A DNA stretch of 64,000 nt from Planctomycetaceae bacterium. Lineage in GTDB: Bacteria; Planctomycetota; Planctomycetia; Pirellulales; Pirellulaceae. Positions within the stretch are counted from its first letter, which is position 1, and every line of letters begins with the position of its first letter. The notes beneath the pieces were generated by a model. The model searched no databases and was not told where the DNA came from. It worked only from the letters and a program-made list of their open reading frames with translations. The stretch spans positions 1-64,000 of the forward strand of contig JAAYDI010000141.1 in the NCBI GenBank assembly GCA_012729315.1, read 5' to 3'. Of this stretch, positions 18,601 to 26,888 are shown one piece after another. The position numbers and the translations under genes were made by a program.

Positions 18601-21600
18601 GTTCTGGCCACCCGGCAGCGCCTCGACGCCGTACATCCGCCCATCCGAACGCAGGGCGATATCCAGCACACCGCCGCCGCTGCCGCCGAGGTTCCCGACG
18701 TACGTCTGCGGGGCGCCGGTGAATGGATTGACGATCGACAGGCCGCTGCCGCGGGACACGTACAGGACCACGTCCTCGAGTGTGAATGGCAGGACATGAG
18801 TCTGCAGATCCAGTGTCGTTTCCACGTCGAACAACGTCTGGAGCGGCACCGCGAGCGACCCGTTGCCCGGCACCCCTGTCGGGTGACCGCTGAAGCCGAT
18901 GTGATCCTCCGCGATCCGGACGAGAGAGTTGATCGGTTCGAGCCGCACCAGCGTATTGCTGGAGTTGGAGGTGAAGGTCGCGTTAAGCGCCAACGGCAGT
19001 TGGGCGTCCGACGAGACCGCCACATAGTATCGAGCAGTGCTGCCCGCCGGCGCCACACCGGCCGGCATCTGGACCGAGCCGATGAAGGCATCCAGGGTCC
19101 CGAAGCTGCCGCGTGTCAAGTCGTCCGTGGCGGTGCCCTGCCCGGCACGCGGCTGATCGTCTTCGACATTCGAGTCGCGACTGACCAGGACCAGGTTTCC
19201 ATCAGCGTCAAAGACGCACATCGTCGTGTCGGGCCGCGACAGGCCGTCGGCATAGTCAATGTCAAAGATGGTGGCCCAGGTCTTGCCGCCTCCGTTGACG
19301 CCCGCAATCGCCTGGATCAGGTCATAGTCCAGTGTGAAGGTGTACCAGTCGACGTCGGTGGCCGACGACAGGCTGCCGGCCACACTGATGACGTTGCGGT
19401 CGGTGGCCAGCAGGTTGCCCAGCGGCTGCGCGTTGCCCAACACATCGTTGGCCGCAGTCGATTCCGCCGATTCGCCCATCAAGGGCGAATGGCCGGGCAT
19501 GCCGAACACCTCGATGCCATTGGTCGCGTAGGAGATCTCCGCGTTGCGGATGATCGAGCCGGGCACTTCGTCGACTTGCTGGAGCCGCACTTGCAGCCGG
19601 TACTCGCCGCTGCTCTGACCAGCTTCCAGATCCGATTCCTGACCGACCGGCGGCTGGCTGCGGACCCGGATGTAACAGTACTCCGACTGCGTCGCCTCGC
19701 CGGGAATGACCACTCGCATCCCCGGATCGCGCGCGTCCAAGGTATAGAAGTCGCGCCCCTGCCACGCGTTTTTGATCAGCGGTTTGGCGATGCCGCTGAG
19801 CGTTTCATTGTCGTAGGAACTGGCCAACACCGTGCCGTCGGCCCGGAACAGCTCGACGATGGCGTCGAGCGAGGATCCGGTCAGATCGAGGTCGATCCAC
19901 ACTTCCGTGCCACCCAGTGCGGTGAAGCCGTAGACGTCGAGATCGGCCGGATCGTCCGCCGCGATGAAGCCGTGGACCTGGAAGCCCAGGCGGCGGTCGG
20001 CATCGCCACTTTTGAGGTTGGGGGCGAGCACGCCCAGAATCTGTGCGGTGGCGGAGGTCGCATTCACGTCCTGGCCGCCGGTCAGCGGCGGTTCGCTCTC
20101 GCGCACCAGTTCGACGTTCCTGTCGTTGCTGTACTGGCCGAGCCGGATGCTGCGCCAGTCGCCGGGCGTTCCTTCACTTGGTCCATCGTTGTTCGTGTCG
20201 GTCATGGGCAGGCCGTTCAAGCCAATTCCCGCGCCGACGCTGTCGTCCTTCAACGACGTGAAGATCACCGGATAATGGGGTGTCCCGAGCACGTAGAAGC
20301 TGCCCCCCACGCGGTCGTCGATATCCAGCGGCTGGCCGTTGGCCGTGAATCCGGCCGTCGGGGAGCCCAGCTTCACCACCAGGCTCTCGCGCTCGCCGCT
20401 CTGCAACCGCAGGCCGCTGAGCGTGTGGTAGTTCAGCAGGATGATCTCGTCGAACAGCACGTGGGCGATATCTGTGTCGTCCCACACCGACTCGGTGGTC
20501 AGCACGGCGCCGCGCACGACCAGCCCTTCGATGGCGTTGTTGTCCAGCAGGTTCTGCCGTACCAGCGGACCGTGGTTGTCAGCGTACTGGCTGAAGCGGT
20601 CGCTGCGCCCGGTCGCCCGTCCCCAATCGGTGACGGTCGCGGCCTTGAGGGAGTTGGCGTCGATCGACATGGCCGGGCCGGCGTTGTCGAGCATTGTGTT
20701 GTGCACCAGGACGGGCTGCGCGCCGCGGATGAAGATCGTGGAGGCCTCATTGCCGCCGCGCCCCACGCGGTCGGTACTGGCCTGGCCCGACTCGTTGCGG
20801 GTCAGCAGGCTGTTGGTCAGCCGCACATCCGCCTGGTGGATCTCGAGCGCTGCGAACTGATCGAATCCGCCTTCGATGGGCGTCTGGCCACCGGCGAAGG
20901 AGATCAGCACATGATCCAGGCTGCCCGTGGACATGGCGTTGAAGAAGATGCCGCCCCACTGGCCGGGCTCCGCGTCGGTGGCGTCGAGGTCATTGTTCGT
21001 GTCGACGGTCCCGCCGGCGCCGTACCGATCGTCCTTGATGGAGGTGAAGATGACCGGCCGCTCCGCCGTGCCTTCGGCGATCAGCTGAGCGCTCATCTCG
21101 GCCTCGATGCGCGCCCCCTGCAACTTGACGATCAGCCCCGGGTCGATCCGCAGCCGCGCGTCGTAACGGGCGACCAGGTCGCCGGTCGCCGCGTCGAGCG
21201 TGGGGCCGCCGGGGGTGCCATCGATCAGCAGGTTCTCGCTGACCACATGCACGACATCGGTGTCGTCCCACCGCGCCGCGACGCTCAGCCGGTCGAGCGC
21301 CTGGCCCAGCTCCGTCTGGATCCGCACGAACAGGCCGTTGATGCTGTTATCGACCAGCAGGTTATTGTGGATGTCGGGCCCGATGCGGCCCAGCGAGTCT
21401 TCGAAGCTGTTCAGGTTCGCGGAGAGTGCTGCATCCGCGCTCTGGCGGATCACCGAATAGGAGATAGTCGGCCGCACGCTGGTCATGTCGACCGGCGTGA
21501 ACGTCTGCCGCACCGAGTTGACCAGGACCTTGCCGCCGCCGTTATGGAGATCGGCGTGGTTGACCCAGTTCAGGAAGATCCCCTCCTCCTCCAGTCCCGC

Positions 21601-24600
21601 GTCGTCGCGGAACACGATGCCGCCCCAGTCGCCGGGGCGCGCGATTTCACCCGGACCGTTGCTATCCCCTCCGGCGCTGTCGTCGCGATAGGATCGGAAG
21701 TACACCGCGGCCTCGGGGGTCCCCAGCACCTGTACGGCGCCGGCGCTGCGATCCACCCCCAGTGCGGATGTGCCGACGTCGATGTTGGCGGCCATCAGCT
21801 TCAGCAGGACTCCTGCGTCGATCATGACCGTGACCCCCTGCGGCACGATCAGGCCGGCACCGTCCGCCAGCGGGCGCTGAGCCGTGTCCACACCGAGCAG
21901 ATAGGGCACGTTGTCGGCCAGTGTGGCCAACGACCCGTCCGTGCCGCCGTTGCCTACGATCCGGACGAGATTCGACGCACTGAGCAGCGCCCGAGTGCCG
22001 CTCACGTCGAGCAGCTTGGCGTTGCTCAGACGCATGATCGAGCCGTCGGGGGTGGCGGTGGTGTCCAGGTTGGCGGCTGTGTTGATGGCCCCGGCAATTG
22101 CCGCAGCCACGGCGGCCGGAGTGTCCGCGGCCGCGAATGAGATCGGACGCGTGCCGGGCCGCGTCTGACCGTCCTGGTCGAATTCGAACACCACGGCCGG
22201 GTGCAGCCCATCACCCACCACGATCTGATCGCCGTCGTGCAGCGCCGCGCCGCCCGCGGCTGGCACGACGATCCGCGCTGCGGCGGCCGCCAGGGCCGTG
22301 GCGATGGTATCGTAGGGATCCGCCAGGGTTCCGCTCCCCTCAGGCGCGCTGGTGGTGCTGTTCATCTTGTCGACAAAGATGGTCGGCCCGGTCTGGAACC
22401 AGAAGTCGAACTGGCCGCCCGGCGACCCGTCGCCATCTCCATCCAGACTGGTCTGGTGCTGCGCGTCGACGAGTGTCGACGCGGAGTCGGCGACGAACGA
22501 CAGAGTCAGTTCGTAGAGACCCTCGGACGTGCCGCCAAACCCGGTGTTGTCGATGGCGGGATCGAAGCCCACATTGCCGGAGCTGGTGACCGCGATGTAG
22601 TACACCCCCGCCTCCAGCCAGACCTCCAGCCACGGGTCGCTGCTGTAGTAGTCGTCATTGGACGCGATGACCTGGCGCGCGACGCCCTGCGGAGTGGCCG
22701 TTTCCTGGTAGAGGGTCAGGGCGGCATCCAGCAGGCTGCTGCTGGGCGCCATCCGTTCGGCCACGATTTCCGCGGTCACGCGGCCCGCTTCCGGCACTTC
22801 GAACCGGTACAGGTCGATGTCATTCGCCGCCGGGGGGTAGATGAACTGGGCGTGAATCACGTCCGCATCGCCGGGGAACACCGGCTCGGCAGGCGGTGCC
22901 TCCGGGATCCGGTTGCTGCCCATGATCGTCAGTTCGGGCAGATCGTACGTATGTCCCAGTCCCAGGCTGTGGCCGATCTCGTGCATCGCGGTACGGAACC
23001 ACGACCCGCCATACGGACTGACGCCCCAATCCTCGGCCGCATCCATGATAACGCGAGCGCCCATCGATCCTTCGGACAAACCGGCCACTCCGCCGGGGCC
23101 TGTCGGTATTGACGGATCGATGGCGCGCAGGTCGCCGGTCACGACCGTCAGGCCACGATTGGCCGTCTCGACAAACTTGATCCCCAGCAGTTTGCCGTAG
23201 ATTTCGAAGATCTCGCGCGTGCGGTCCTTCTGGTTCTCGGTGATGACGTTTTCCGGTCTATCGCCACTCGGCAGCACGCCATAGTAGCGTTGGAAGTTGT
23301 AGTACGCGGTGGGAACCGATTGTGCGTTGGGTTCATAACCCGAGGTGATCAGCGCGAGCGACTCGGCCGCGTTGATCCGGCCACCGGTCGCGCTGTCACC
23401 GGTCAACTCCGGAATTACGTCCACCCCTCCGAGCACGGCGTTCTTGAGTTGTGTCACGGTGGCGTTCGGCGCCACGCTCGCAAGAAGCCCAATCACGCCG
23501 GTAACGTGCGGCGCGGCCATCGACGTGCCCTCGAACATGGCGTACGAATGACCGCCAATCGTGCTGAGGATGTCCACGCCAGGTGCCGACACGTCCACCG
23601 AGGTGGCCCCATAATTGGAGAACGAGGCACGGGTGTCTTGGTTCGTCGTGGCGCCCACCGAGATGATCCCGTCCAGGTCGAAGTTGGCGGGATAGAAGGG
23701 AATCACATCGGTGTCTGCCCCATCGTTGCCCGCCGCGGCAACATACACGATTCCCGCGGCGATGCTGCGTTGGATCGCAAGCAGCAACGAATCCGAGTAT
23801 GCTCCCAGAGCGCCATAACTGTTATTGCTGGCCACGATGTTCACGCCGTAGTCCGACTTCATCATGGTCATGTAGTCGATCGCTTCAATTGCGCCGGCAA
23901 CGGATCCGCCGCCCGTTTCGGGTATGAACTTGAGGGCCATGACGCGGGCTTGCCAGTTGATGCCTGTCACCCCTATGCCGTTGTCGCCCGAGGCCGCGAT
24001 GGTGCCCGCCACATGCGTTCCGTGGTCACGGTCATCCATCGGGTCGGAATCACCATTCACGGTATCGATGCCATAAATGTCGTCGATGTATCCGTTGCCG
24101 TCATTGTCCAATCCGTCGCCGGGTATTTCTCCCGGGTTGACCCACATGTTTGCGATCAGGTCGGGATGGGTGTAGTCCACGCCCGTGTCAATCACCGCGA
24201 TCACGATGTCCGAAGACCCGGTCGTGATGTCCCATGCCTCAGGCGCATTGATATCCGCGTCCGGCGTTCCGCCAAACTGACCGGTGTTGTTCAGCCCCCA
24301 GAGCTGACCAAAATCCGGGTCGTTTGGATACGTGTTACTGACGTCCAGGAGATAGTCGGGCTCGGCGAAGGCCACGGCCGCAAGGGAAGCCAACTCCCAT
24401 GTCTGCTGCAGAACGTCGATTCCCTCAGATGCTTCTACCACCAGCGTGCCTGACAAGTCCTTGACCACGTGCAGTCCGCGCGCTGCCAGGATGGCGGCAC
24501 GCTCCTCTGCACTCGTGTCAGCATTGAACCGGATCAGCAAGCGATCGGGAACGTAGGACAGACCGTTGTAACCACCCCCCAAGAAATGCGACTCGGGGGG

Positions 24601-26412
24601 AATGTGGCGATGGCCGGGTTCCAGCAGGCTGCCCGGCATGTTCAGCTCCATCGCCGGATTGCTGATCACCGTGAACACCGACTGACCGGCGGCCCCCAGC
24701 ACGCCCAGGGGCGTAGCCTTGGCGAAACTCGAATTGTCGTCGTCGCGGCTCAATGGCTGATCGAACGAGATCGCGATCGTGTAGCTGCCACTCGAGGTGC
24801 CGCCACTTGCCCCGCTGCCGGTCAGCGGCAGATAGGCGACGTTGCCGCTGCTCGACACACCGACATAATACATGCCGGCGTCGGGCACTGAGACCGATAG
24901 CGTCTCGCGTGCACCCTGCCCTGGCATGTCGGACTGCGCCAGCTCGGTGCCGGCCGCCGTGAAGACGCGCAGGACGCCGTCGAGCGTGTCCGCTGGCGCG
25001 AGTTCGACCGTGATCACCCCGGCTGCCATGACGTCCACCCGGTACAGGTCCACGTCGTTGTGACCGTCCTGCGAATCGCCCCCCAGGCTCGATGTCTTGG
25101 CATAGTCGGGCGGCGTGTCCGCCGGATCGTTCACAATCAACTTCCAGCTGATGAGTTCTCCCTCGTTGTCCGTCGCCGTGTCCTGGATCTCCAGCCGCCA
25201 CGAGCCGGTGACCGACAGATTGTCAAAGACGCTGAGCGACTCGATCGGCCGGAAATGCCCGGTAAACGGACCTTCCCCGGCGGTGATCGAGACCGTCGCT
25301 TCGTCGTCCAGGATCGTTCCCGTAAACGGGCCCAGCACCCCCTGCGTGGGAGTCACCCGAATCAGCTCAACCCGGTCCCCGCGCGGACCCACCAGGTGCA
25401 CGCGCAAGTCGGGCGAATACGCGTGCTCCATGTTGATCTCGACATTAATGTCGCGGACCAGGTATGTGTCGTGGACCGAAATGCGCGACGTCACCGTCTC
25501 GTTGTCGCGGATCGGGATCGTGACCGGGTCGCCATTCTCGTCCACAATCTCCGGACTGGCGTAGACCACATGCTCCGCCCGCTGCACCAGCGTCCCAACG
25601 CTGGTCGCCGTCGCTGCCGAGTTGTTCGGTTCATCCGAAACGCCGATCTGCAGACGATAGGTGCTGTCCGGCAACTCGTCGGCGAACGTGAGCACCGCCT
25701 GCTGCGCCGCCGCGTCGTATTGCACCTGCTGCGGCAGCAGTAAGGCACCCGTCAAGGCATCCACCAGATGGTAGAAGGCCGGATTCGATGCCGCCGCCGC
25801 GTCCAGCTGCGAACTGTTGAAGTACACAACGATCTGGTCCTTCGCCTGACTCAGCGCGCCCGTGTCCGGATCGCGCACCACCGGCTGCGGCACCACCGAA
25901 ATGACCTGCGTCCCCTGGTCCAACGTGAACTGAATGTCCAGATCCTTGCCGCCATTGAACGGCACTCCATTGGTATTCCTCACCGACCCGTCGACGTGAA
26001 TGCCATACACGTCGTCCGGCAGCGCCTCGGCGAATCGCAGGATCACCTCGTTCGGCGATACACCCAGACCCCGGTAACCGGCCGCCACCACCACATCGTC
26101 CTCATCACCCAGGATGCCGTTGTCCCCCGCACGGCTCAACTGAAAACCACTCAGCGTCGCCGGGTTGATCACATCGTCCGTGTCGAACTGAAAGAGCAAC
26201 TCGCGGAACGCGTCGTGCCGGATGTCGCCGTCTTGAGTGAGGCGACCATCCACCCTGATCTCCAACAACTCCGGACCCACCGCCAGCAGGCGACGAGGCT
26301 CGAGTGACTCAACGATGAGATGACGCAGGGTCTCGCGACGCGCACGATTGTAATCGTTCTGACGCAGTACCCGCTGATGATGGAGAGAGCGATGAGGGCG
26401 TCGCAGAGTCAT
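12649..26412 (-). CDS. Giant exported multidomain protein with subtilisin and metzincin domains, cadherin-like repeats and dockerin
   Basis: The product is 4587 residues, starting at the ATG at 26410-26412 with GGGAGAG upstream. Reading from the N-terminus: an LEPRRLLAV motif (about 38-45, known at the N-terminus of large planctomycete exported proteins); a proprotein-convertase P-like domain (about 305-425); a pre-peptidase C-terminal-like domain (about 430-550); a subtilisin domain with Asp in VIDTGVDYTHPD (about 742), His in DHGTHVAG (about 797) and Ser in GTSMAAPH (about 964); a zinc site HEIGHSLGLGH (His1144, 1148, 1154); a second PPC-like domain (about 1195-1305); long parallel-beta-helix-like and beta-propeller-like stretches (about 1400-3400); eight cadherin-like repeats (about 3555-4385); and a dockerin pair of EF-hands (DVNADGHVSPIDALLI and DASGDGFVSPHDALLI, about 4397-4461). 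It is probably anchored at or released from the cell surface. The substrate is unknown. Confidence 0.93.
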   Translation of the reverse strand: MTLRRPHRSLHHQRVLRQNDYNRARRETLRHLIVESLEPRRLLAVGPELLEIRVDGRLTQDGDIRHDAFRELLFQFDTDDVINPATLSGFQLSRAGDNGILGDEDDVVVAAGYRGLGVSPNEVILRFAEALPDDVYGIHVDGSVRNTNGVPFNGGKDLDIQFTLDQGTQVISVVPQPVVRDPDTGALSQAKDQIVVYFNSSQLDAAAASNPAFYHLVDALTGALLLPQQVQYDAAAQQAVLTFADELPDSTYRLQIGVSDEPNNSAATATSVGTLVQRAEHVVYASPEIVDENGDPVTIPIRDNETVTSRISVHDTYLVRDINVEINMEHAYSPDLRVHLVGPRGDRVELIRVTPTQGVLGPFTGTILDDEATVSITAGEGPFTGHFRPIESLSVFDNLSVTGSWRLEIQDTATDNEGELISWKLIVNDPADTPPDYAKTSSLGGDSQDGHNDVDLYRVDVMAAGVITVELAPADTLDGVLRVFTAAGTELAQSDMPGQGARETLSVSVPDAGMYYVGVSSSGNVAYLPLTGSGASGGTSSGSYTIAISFDQPLSRDDDNSSFAKATPLGVLGAAGQSVFTVISNPAMELNMPGSLLEPGHRHIPPESHFLGGGYNGLSYVPDRLLIRFNADTSAEERAAILAARGLHVVKDLSGTLVVEASEGIDVLQQTWELASLAAVAFAEPDYLLDVSNTYPNDPDFGQLWGLNNTGQFGGTPDADINAPEAWDITTGSSDIVIAVIDTGVDYTHPDLIANMWVNPGEIPGDGLDNDGNGYIDDIYGIDTVNGDSDPMDDRDHGTHVAGTIAASGDNGIGVTGINWQARVMALKFIPETGGGSVAGAIEAIDYMTMMKSDYGVNIVASNNSYGALGAYSDSLLLAIQRSIAAGIVYVAAAGNDGADTDVIPFYPANFDLDGIISVGATTNQDTRASFSNYGATSVDVSAPGVDILSTIGGHSYAMFEGTSMAAPHVTGVIGLLASVAPNATVTQLKNAVLGGVDVIPELTGDSATGGRINAAESLALITSGYEPNAQSVPTAYYNFQRYYGVLPSGDRPENVITENQKDRTREIFEIYGKLLGIKFVETANRGLTVVTGDLRAIDPSIPTGPGGVAGLSEGSMGARVIMDAAEDWGVSPYGGSWFRTAMHEIGHSLGLGHTYDLPELTIMGSNRIPEAPPAEPVFPGDADVIHAQFIYPPAANDIDLYRFEVPEAGRVTAEIVAERMAPSSSLLDAALTLYQETATPQGVARQVIASNDDYYSSDPWLEVWLEAGVYYIAVTSSGNVGFDPAIDNTGFGGTSEGLYELTLSFVADSASTLVDAQHQTSLDGDGDGSPGGQFDFWFQTGPTIFVDKMNSTTSAPEGSGTLADPYDTIATALAAAAARIVVPAAGGAALHDGDQIVVGDGLHPAVVFEFDQDGQTRPGTRPISFAAADTPAAVAAAIAGAINTAANLDTTATPDGSIMRLSNAKLLDVSGTRALLSASNLVRIVGNGGTDGSLATLADNVPYLLGVDTAQRPLADGAGLIVPQGVTVMIDAGVLLKLMAANIDVGTSALGVDRSAGAVQVLGTPEAAVYFRSYRDDSAGGDSNGPGEIARPGDWGGIVFRDDAGLEEEGIFLNWVNHADLHNGGGKVLVNSVRQTFTPVDMTSVRPTISYSVIRQSADAALSANLNSFEDSLGRIGPDIHNNLLVDNSINGLFVRIQTELGQALDRLSVAARWDDTDVVHVVSENLLIDGTPGGPTLDAATGDLVARYDARLRIDPGLIVKLQGARIEAEMSAQLIAEGTAERPVIFTSIKDDRYGAGGTVDTNNDLDATDAEPGQWGGIFFNAMSTGSLDHVLISFAGGQTPIEGGFDQFAALEIHQADVRLTNSLLTRNESGQASTDRVGRGGNEASTIFIRGAQPVLVHNTMLDNAGPAMSIDANSLKAATVTDWGRATGRSDRFSQYADNHGPLVRQNLLDNNAIEGLVVRGAVLTTESVWDDTDIAHVLFDEIILLNYHTLSGLRLQSGERESLVVKLGSPTAGFTANGQPLDIDDRVGGSFYVLGTPHYPVIFTSLKDDSVGAGIGLNGLPMTDTNNDGPSEGTPGDWRSIRLGQYSNDRNVELVRESEPPLTGGQDVNATSATAQILGVLAPNLKSGDADRRLGFQVHGFIAADDPADLDVYGFTALGGTEVWIDLDLTGSSLDAIVELFRADGTVLASSYDNETLSGIAKPLIKNAWQGRDFYTLDARDPGMRVVIPGEATQSEYCYIRVRSQPPVGQESDLEAGQSSGEYRLQVRLQQVDEVPGSIIRNAEISYATNGIEVFGMPGHSPLMGESAESTAANDVLGNAQPLGNLLATDRNVISVAGSLSSATDVDWYTFTLDYDLIQAIAGVNGGGKTWATIFDIDYADGLSRPDTTMCVFDADGNLVLVSRDSNVEDDQPRAGQGTATDDLTRGSFGTLDAFIGSVQMPAGVAPAGSTARYYVAVSSDAQLPLALNATFTSNSSNTLVRLEPINSLVRIAEDHIGFSGHPTGVPGNGSLAVPLQTLFDVETTLDLQTHVLPFTLEDVVLYVSRGSGLSIVNPFTGAPQTYVGNLGGSGGGVLDIALRSDGRMYGVEALPGGQNTAGRLISIDWSNAAQSTVGNDSIPDYNPDTNPPNPQQLTSDAVDALAYRRVGADAAGVPQYDLYYAVRGIRGAATGSTLYRANPANGSAAVATDQPWGLRGGIYETEPGDVGVTTGMAFLNGLLYGVSDSGMFYRISSSGQASNVRSLGPSFTGLTAGPQNVEDGAYANLLFAIDWSGTLYALDTTGEMQGVFSGGSTSASTYVYGATGLAFSSADVNLWHPTMQRRSDPGHGITSTFDQSRPANVTWTTDVNGRPITSTEGGASFYFGFETWQQNPQNAYFDYDNVNAQYGFLSQTAHRDLASNTAIAATYNVPGGTRGSLVTNPFCLASYTAADKPTLYFNYFLATQGANSNSNQMRDSFRVLASVDGGYSWSLLATNNSTLNAELPRYLSVSSNASPDPRQRVQELYDNTGGWRQARVDLSDFAGYGYIEIRFDFSTSGTMSQEAPGDQYGDLSSAQRAQQNNFEGAYIDDVMIGFAERGEMVTGPSSANSYFMVPQNPDPSGPKQVLAGPYQLEMRRGTEYGVSVSGTDPEIVLARLFHTNTRLIGPLLWLGDQNVERVQGQLRLEANTVRFASGYGILVDAAARDATGVPHPGAAINMPTLNSSRLVRGLTIRNNVIAESGVGGIMFSGDPNAAGTPQAVVPFGLLVNNTIYGSAEPLGTGITVEQNTSPTILNNIVANTENGILIDATSTSTVLGANLFKSNTNNGVTGSNAILLADNAPLFVDAERGNFYLAAGTKAIDSSVNRLDDRPSIVAVQSPLAIPPAPIVAPDYDRFGQLRIDDPLQSPPPGLGSNIFKDRGAVERVDFAGPYALLTLPADNDATIDLDPELSTVLVDAFVVSEFVVAIQDEGIGLDDRSVVSRNVTLILNGVLLKDGTDYVFRYDPIGDQIRLSVRREVAPRRNVYEIVLANDPTTGIRDLAANGLRPNRAAGETRFVITTAGPNNPPVAVEDHYVVDEGATLIADDRFNATPDTNDDSVLANDIDADFDVLTAQLITPPNYHDGTFVLNPDGTFVYQHDGSETTSDLFTYQATDEMGEVTAVTTVFITINPVNDVPVAVDDAYTTSEDDLLQVDAPGVLANDTDADIDDALSVTEFDAVSAQGAVVTISPAGALLYDPTGSAVLQALRSDESLEDTFTYTVSDLAGATSTATVTVTVLGRNDVPQPAEDAYSTSEDDLLHVLLPGVLENDTDADAGDVLTVTQFDGVSAYGATVIVSPEGELWYDPVGVLSLQALNPGESLQDTFTYTVTDLTGATSSTTVTVTVTGRNDTPQAAPDVYLTSEDELLEVAAPGLLDNDSDADAGDILTVTDFEALSVYGAVVTITPEGELMYDPRAAAALQALKPGEAVQDTFTYTISDLAGETSTATVTVTVTGVNDAPQAADDAYTTTEDDLLQVAVPGVLENDTDIDGGEILTVTSFDSVSAYGAAVSIGTDGELLYDPQNAAQLQALQFGESVEDTVTYTITDLAGATSSATVTITVHGRNDAPVAADDQYSVSEDMRLTVTAPGLLDNDSDIESDIIQVDPQELVSQHGAAVTLQADGSFTYDPRTAPALQALADGSILQDVFMYRVTDGTALSEYAMVTVVVTGINDMPIAIDDEALVPPAGVVNVNVLANDFDVDGTLDPATVTVVTPPQHGTVSVLPDGSITYTIAPNYSGTDSFTYRACDDYGAVSNVATVWLEYNAPPVAVDDSVQATRNATTIIDVLANDYDVDGTIMPDSVTIVSRAMFGTLTVDAQGMVTYIPMTGYVGIDAFTYTVRDDDGTLSNEATVEIRVIANPYPWQNPLIHMDVNADGHVSPIDALLIINDLNFRGTRQLPNPPMPPLEPPPYIDASGDGFVSPHDALLIINYLNSPQGEGEGEAEYAVASLQAPRAGLSTAELPALPLTSLGDRKALGAAPVHQAGTAAAETFSADYGLTIGQADTTPQLALHDYLATADTDDLLDVIAADVADGWDDDVSEHVALLELLLGTKQQKN
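13260..15745 (-). repeat. Eight tandem cadherin-like (Ig-fold) repeats inside the giant gene
   Basis: The encoded segment contains eight units of about 100 residues. Each opens with N-D-x-P-x-A-x-D-x-Y and carries LxNDxD about 30 residues later, as in VPGVLENDTDIDG. The five units from about 13960 to 15430 are the most alike, sharing TSEDDLLxV and xDTFTYTxxDLxGxTSxxTVTVTV, which suggests recent duplication. The LxNDxD and DxD acidic motifs are typical calcium-binding positions of cadherin-like and VCBS-type repeats. Such arrays act as rigid spacers. Confidence 0.85.
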
Positions 26413-26674
26413 GAGATAACTCTCCCTAGTACGAACTGGGTCGTCTGTATGGTGTTAAATCAGGTAGTTCAGGCAAAACAGAAAGGGGCAAAACAGAGAG
26501 GCATGAGTTCCGCCGTTGCGTGCGCGCGCAGCGTCTACGAAACTGCCGGATACCGGCAGAGACAGAATCAGACAGATTGGAACTCCACAACGGCTCACCT
26601 CTCGGGTCCGTACGTATTGCGCTCCTCCGAAGCATCCCACCGGGAGGACTGTACCGGCTAACCGGGTCATATCG

Positions 26675-26702
26675 ATTATGACATTTACTCTAATCTGAGC
26701 AA
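26675..26702 (-). promoter_or_regulatory. Possible sigma70-like promoter for the giant gene
   Basis: On the minus strand TTGCTC (26697-26702) and CATAAT (26675-26680) are spaced by 16 bp in the only AT-rich stretch of the interval 26413-26888. This would leave a leader of about 260 nt before the start codon. The match to consensus is partial. No gene is visible in this 476-bp interval. Confidence 0.25.
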
Positions 26703-26766
26703 CTTGTGATGCAACAGCGCTTCGGTGTGCGCAGCATTTTCCGATTATTCCCCGATTAGAGCTTAT

Positions 26767-26809
26767 GGGGGTGGACAACGCCAGCAAAATGCTGGTGGGG
26801 CGTGTCCCC
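26767..26809. terminator. Stem-loop downstream of the 1119-aa gene
   Basis: CCAGCA-AAA-TGCTGG forms a tight inner stem, flanked by partly complementary GGGGTGGACAACG and GGGGCGTGTCCCC. It lies about 80 nt beyond the stop of the minus-strand gene that ends at 26889. There is no strong T-run, so terminator function is only suggested. Confidence 0.35.
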
Positions 26810-26888
26810 ATGACCTCTTTCTGGGGGGATCGCCAGGTGTCTCGCCAGGTGCAGGGTGTGTGGAGCGCCGTCCGGGGCGTCAGTCGGT

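Noticed and set aside
17938-22140. Very long plus-strand open frame (1400 codons) opposite the giant gene
   Set aside because: It is antisense to a well-supported protein with recognisable domains. Its translation is rich in Arg, His and Gly with no motif. High GC content keeps such frames open.
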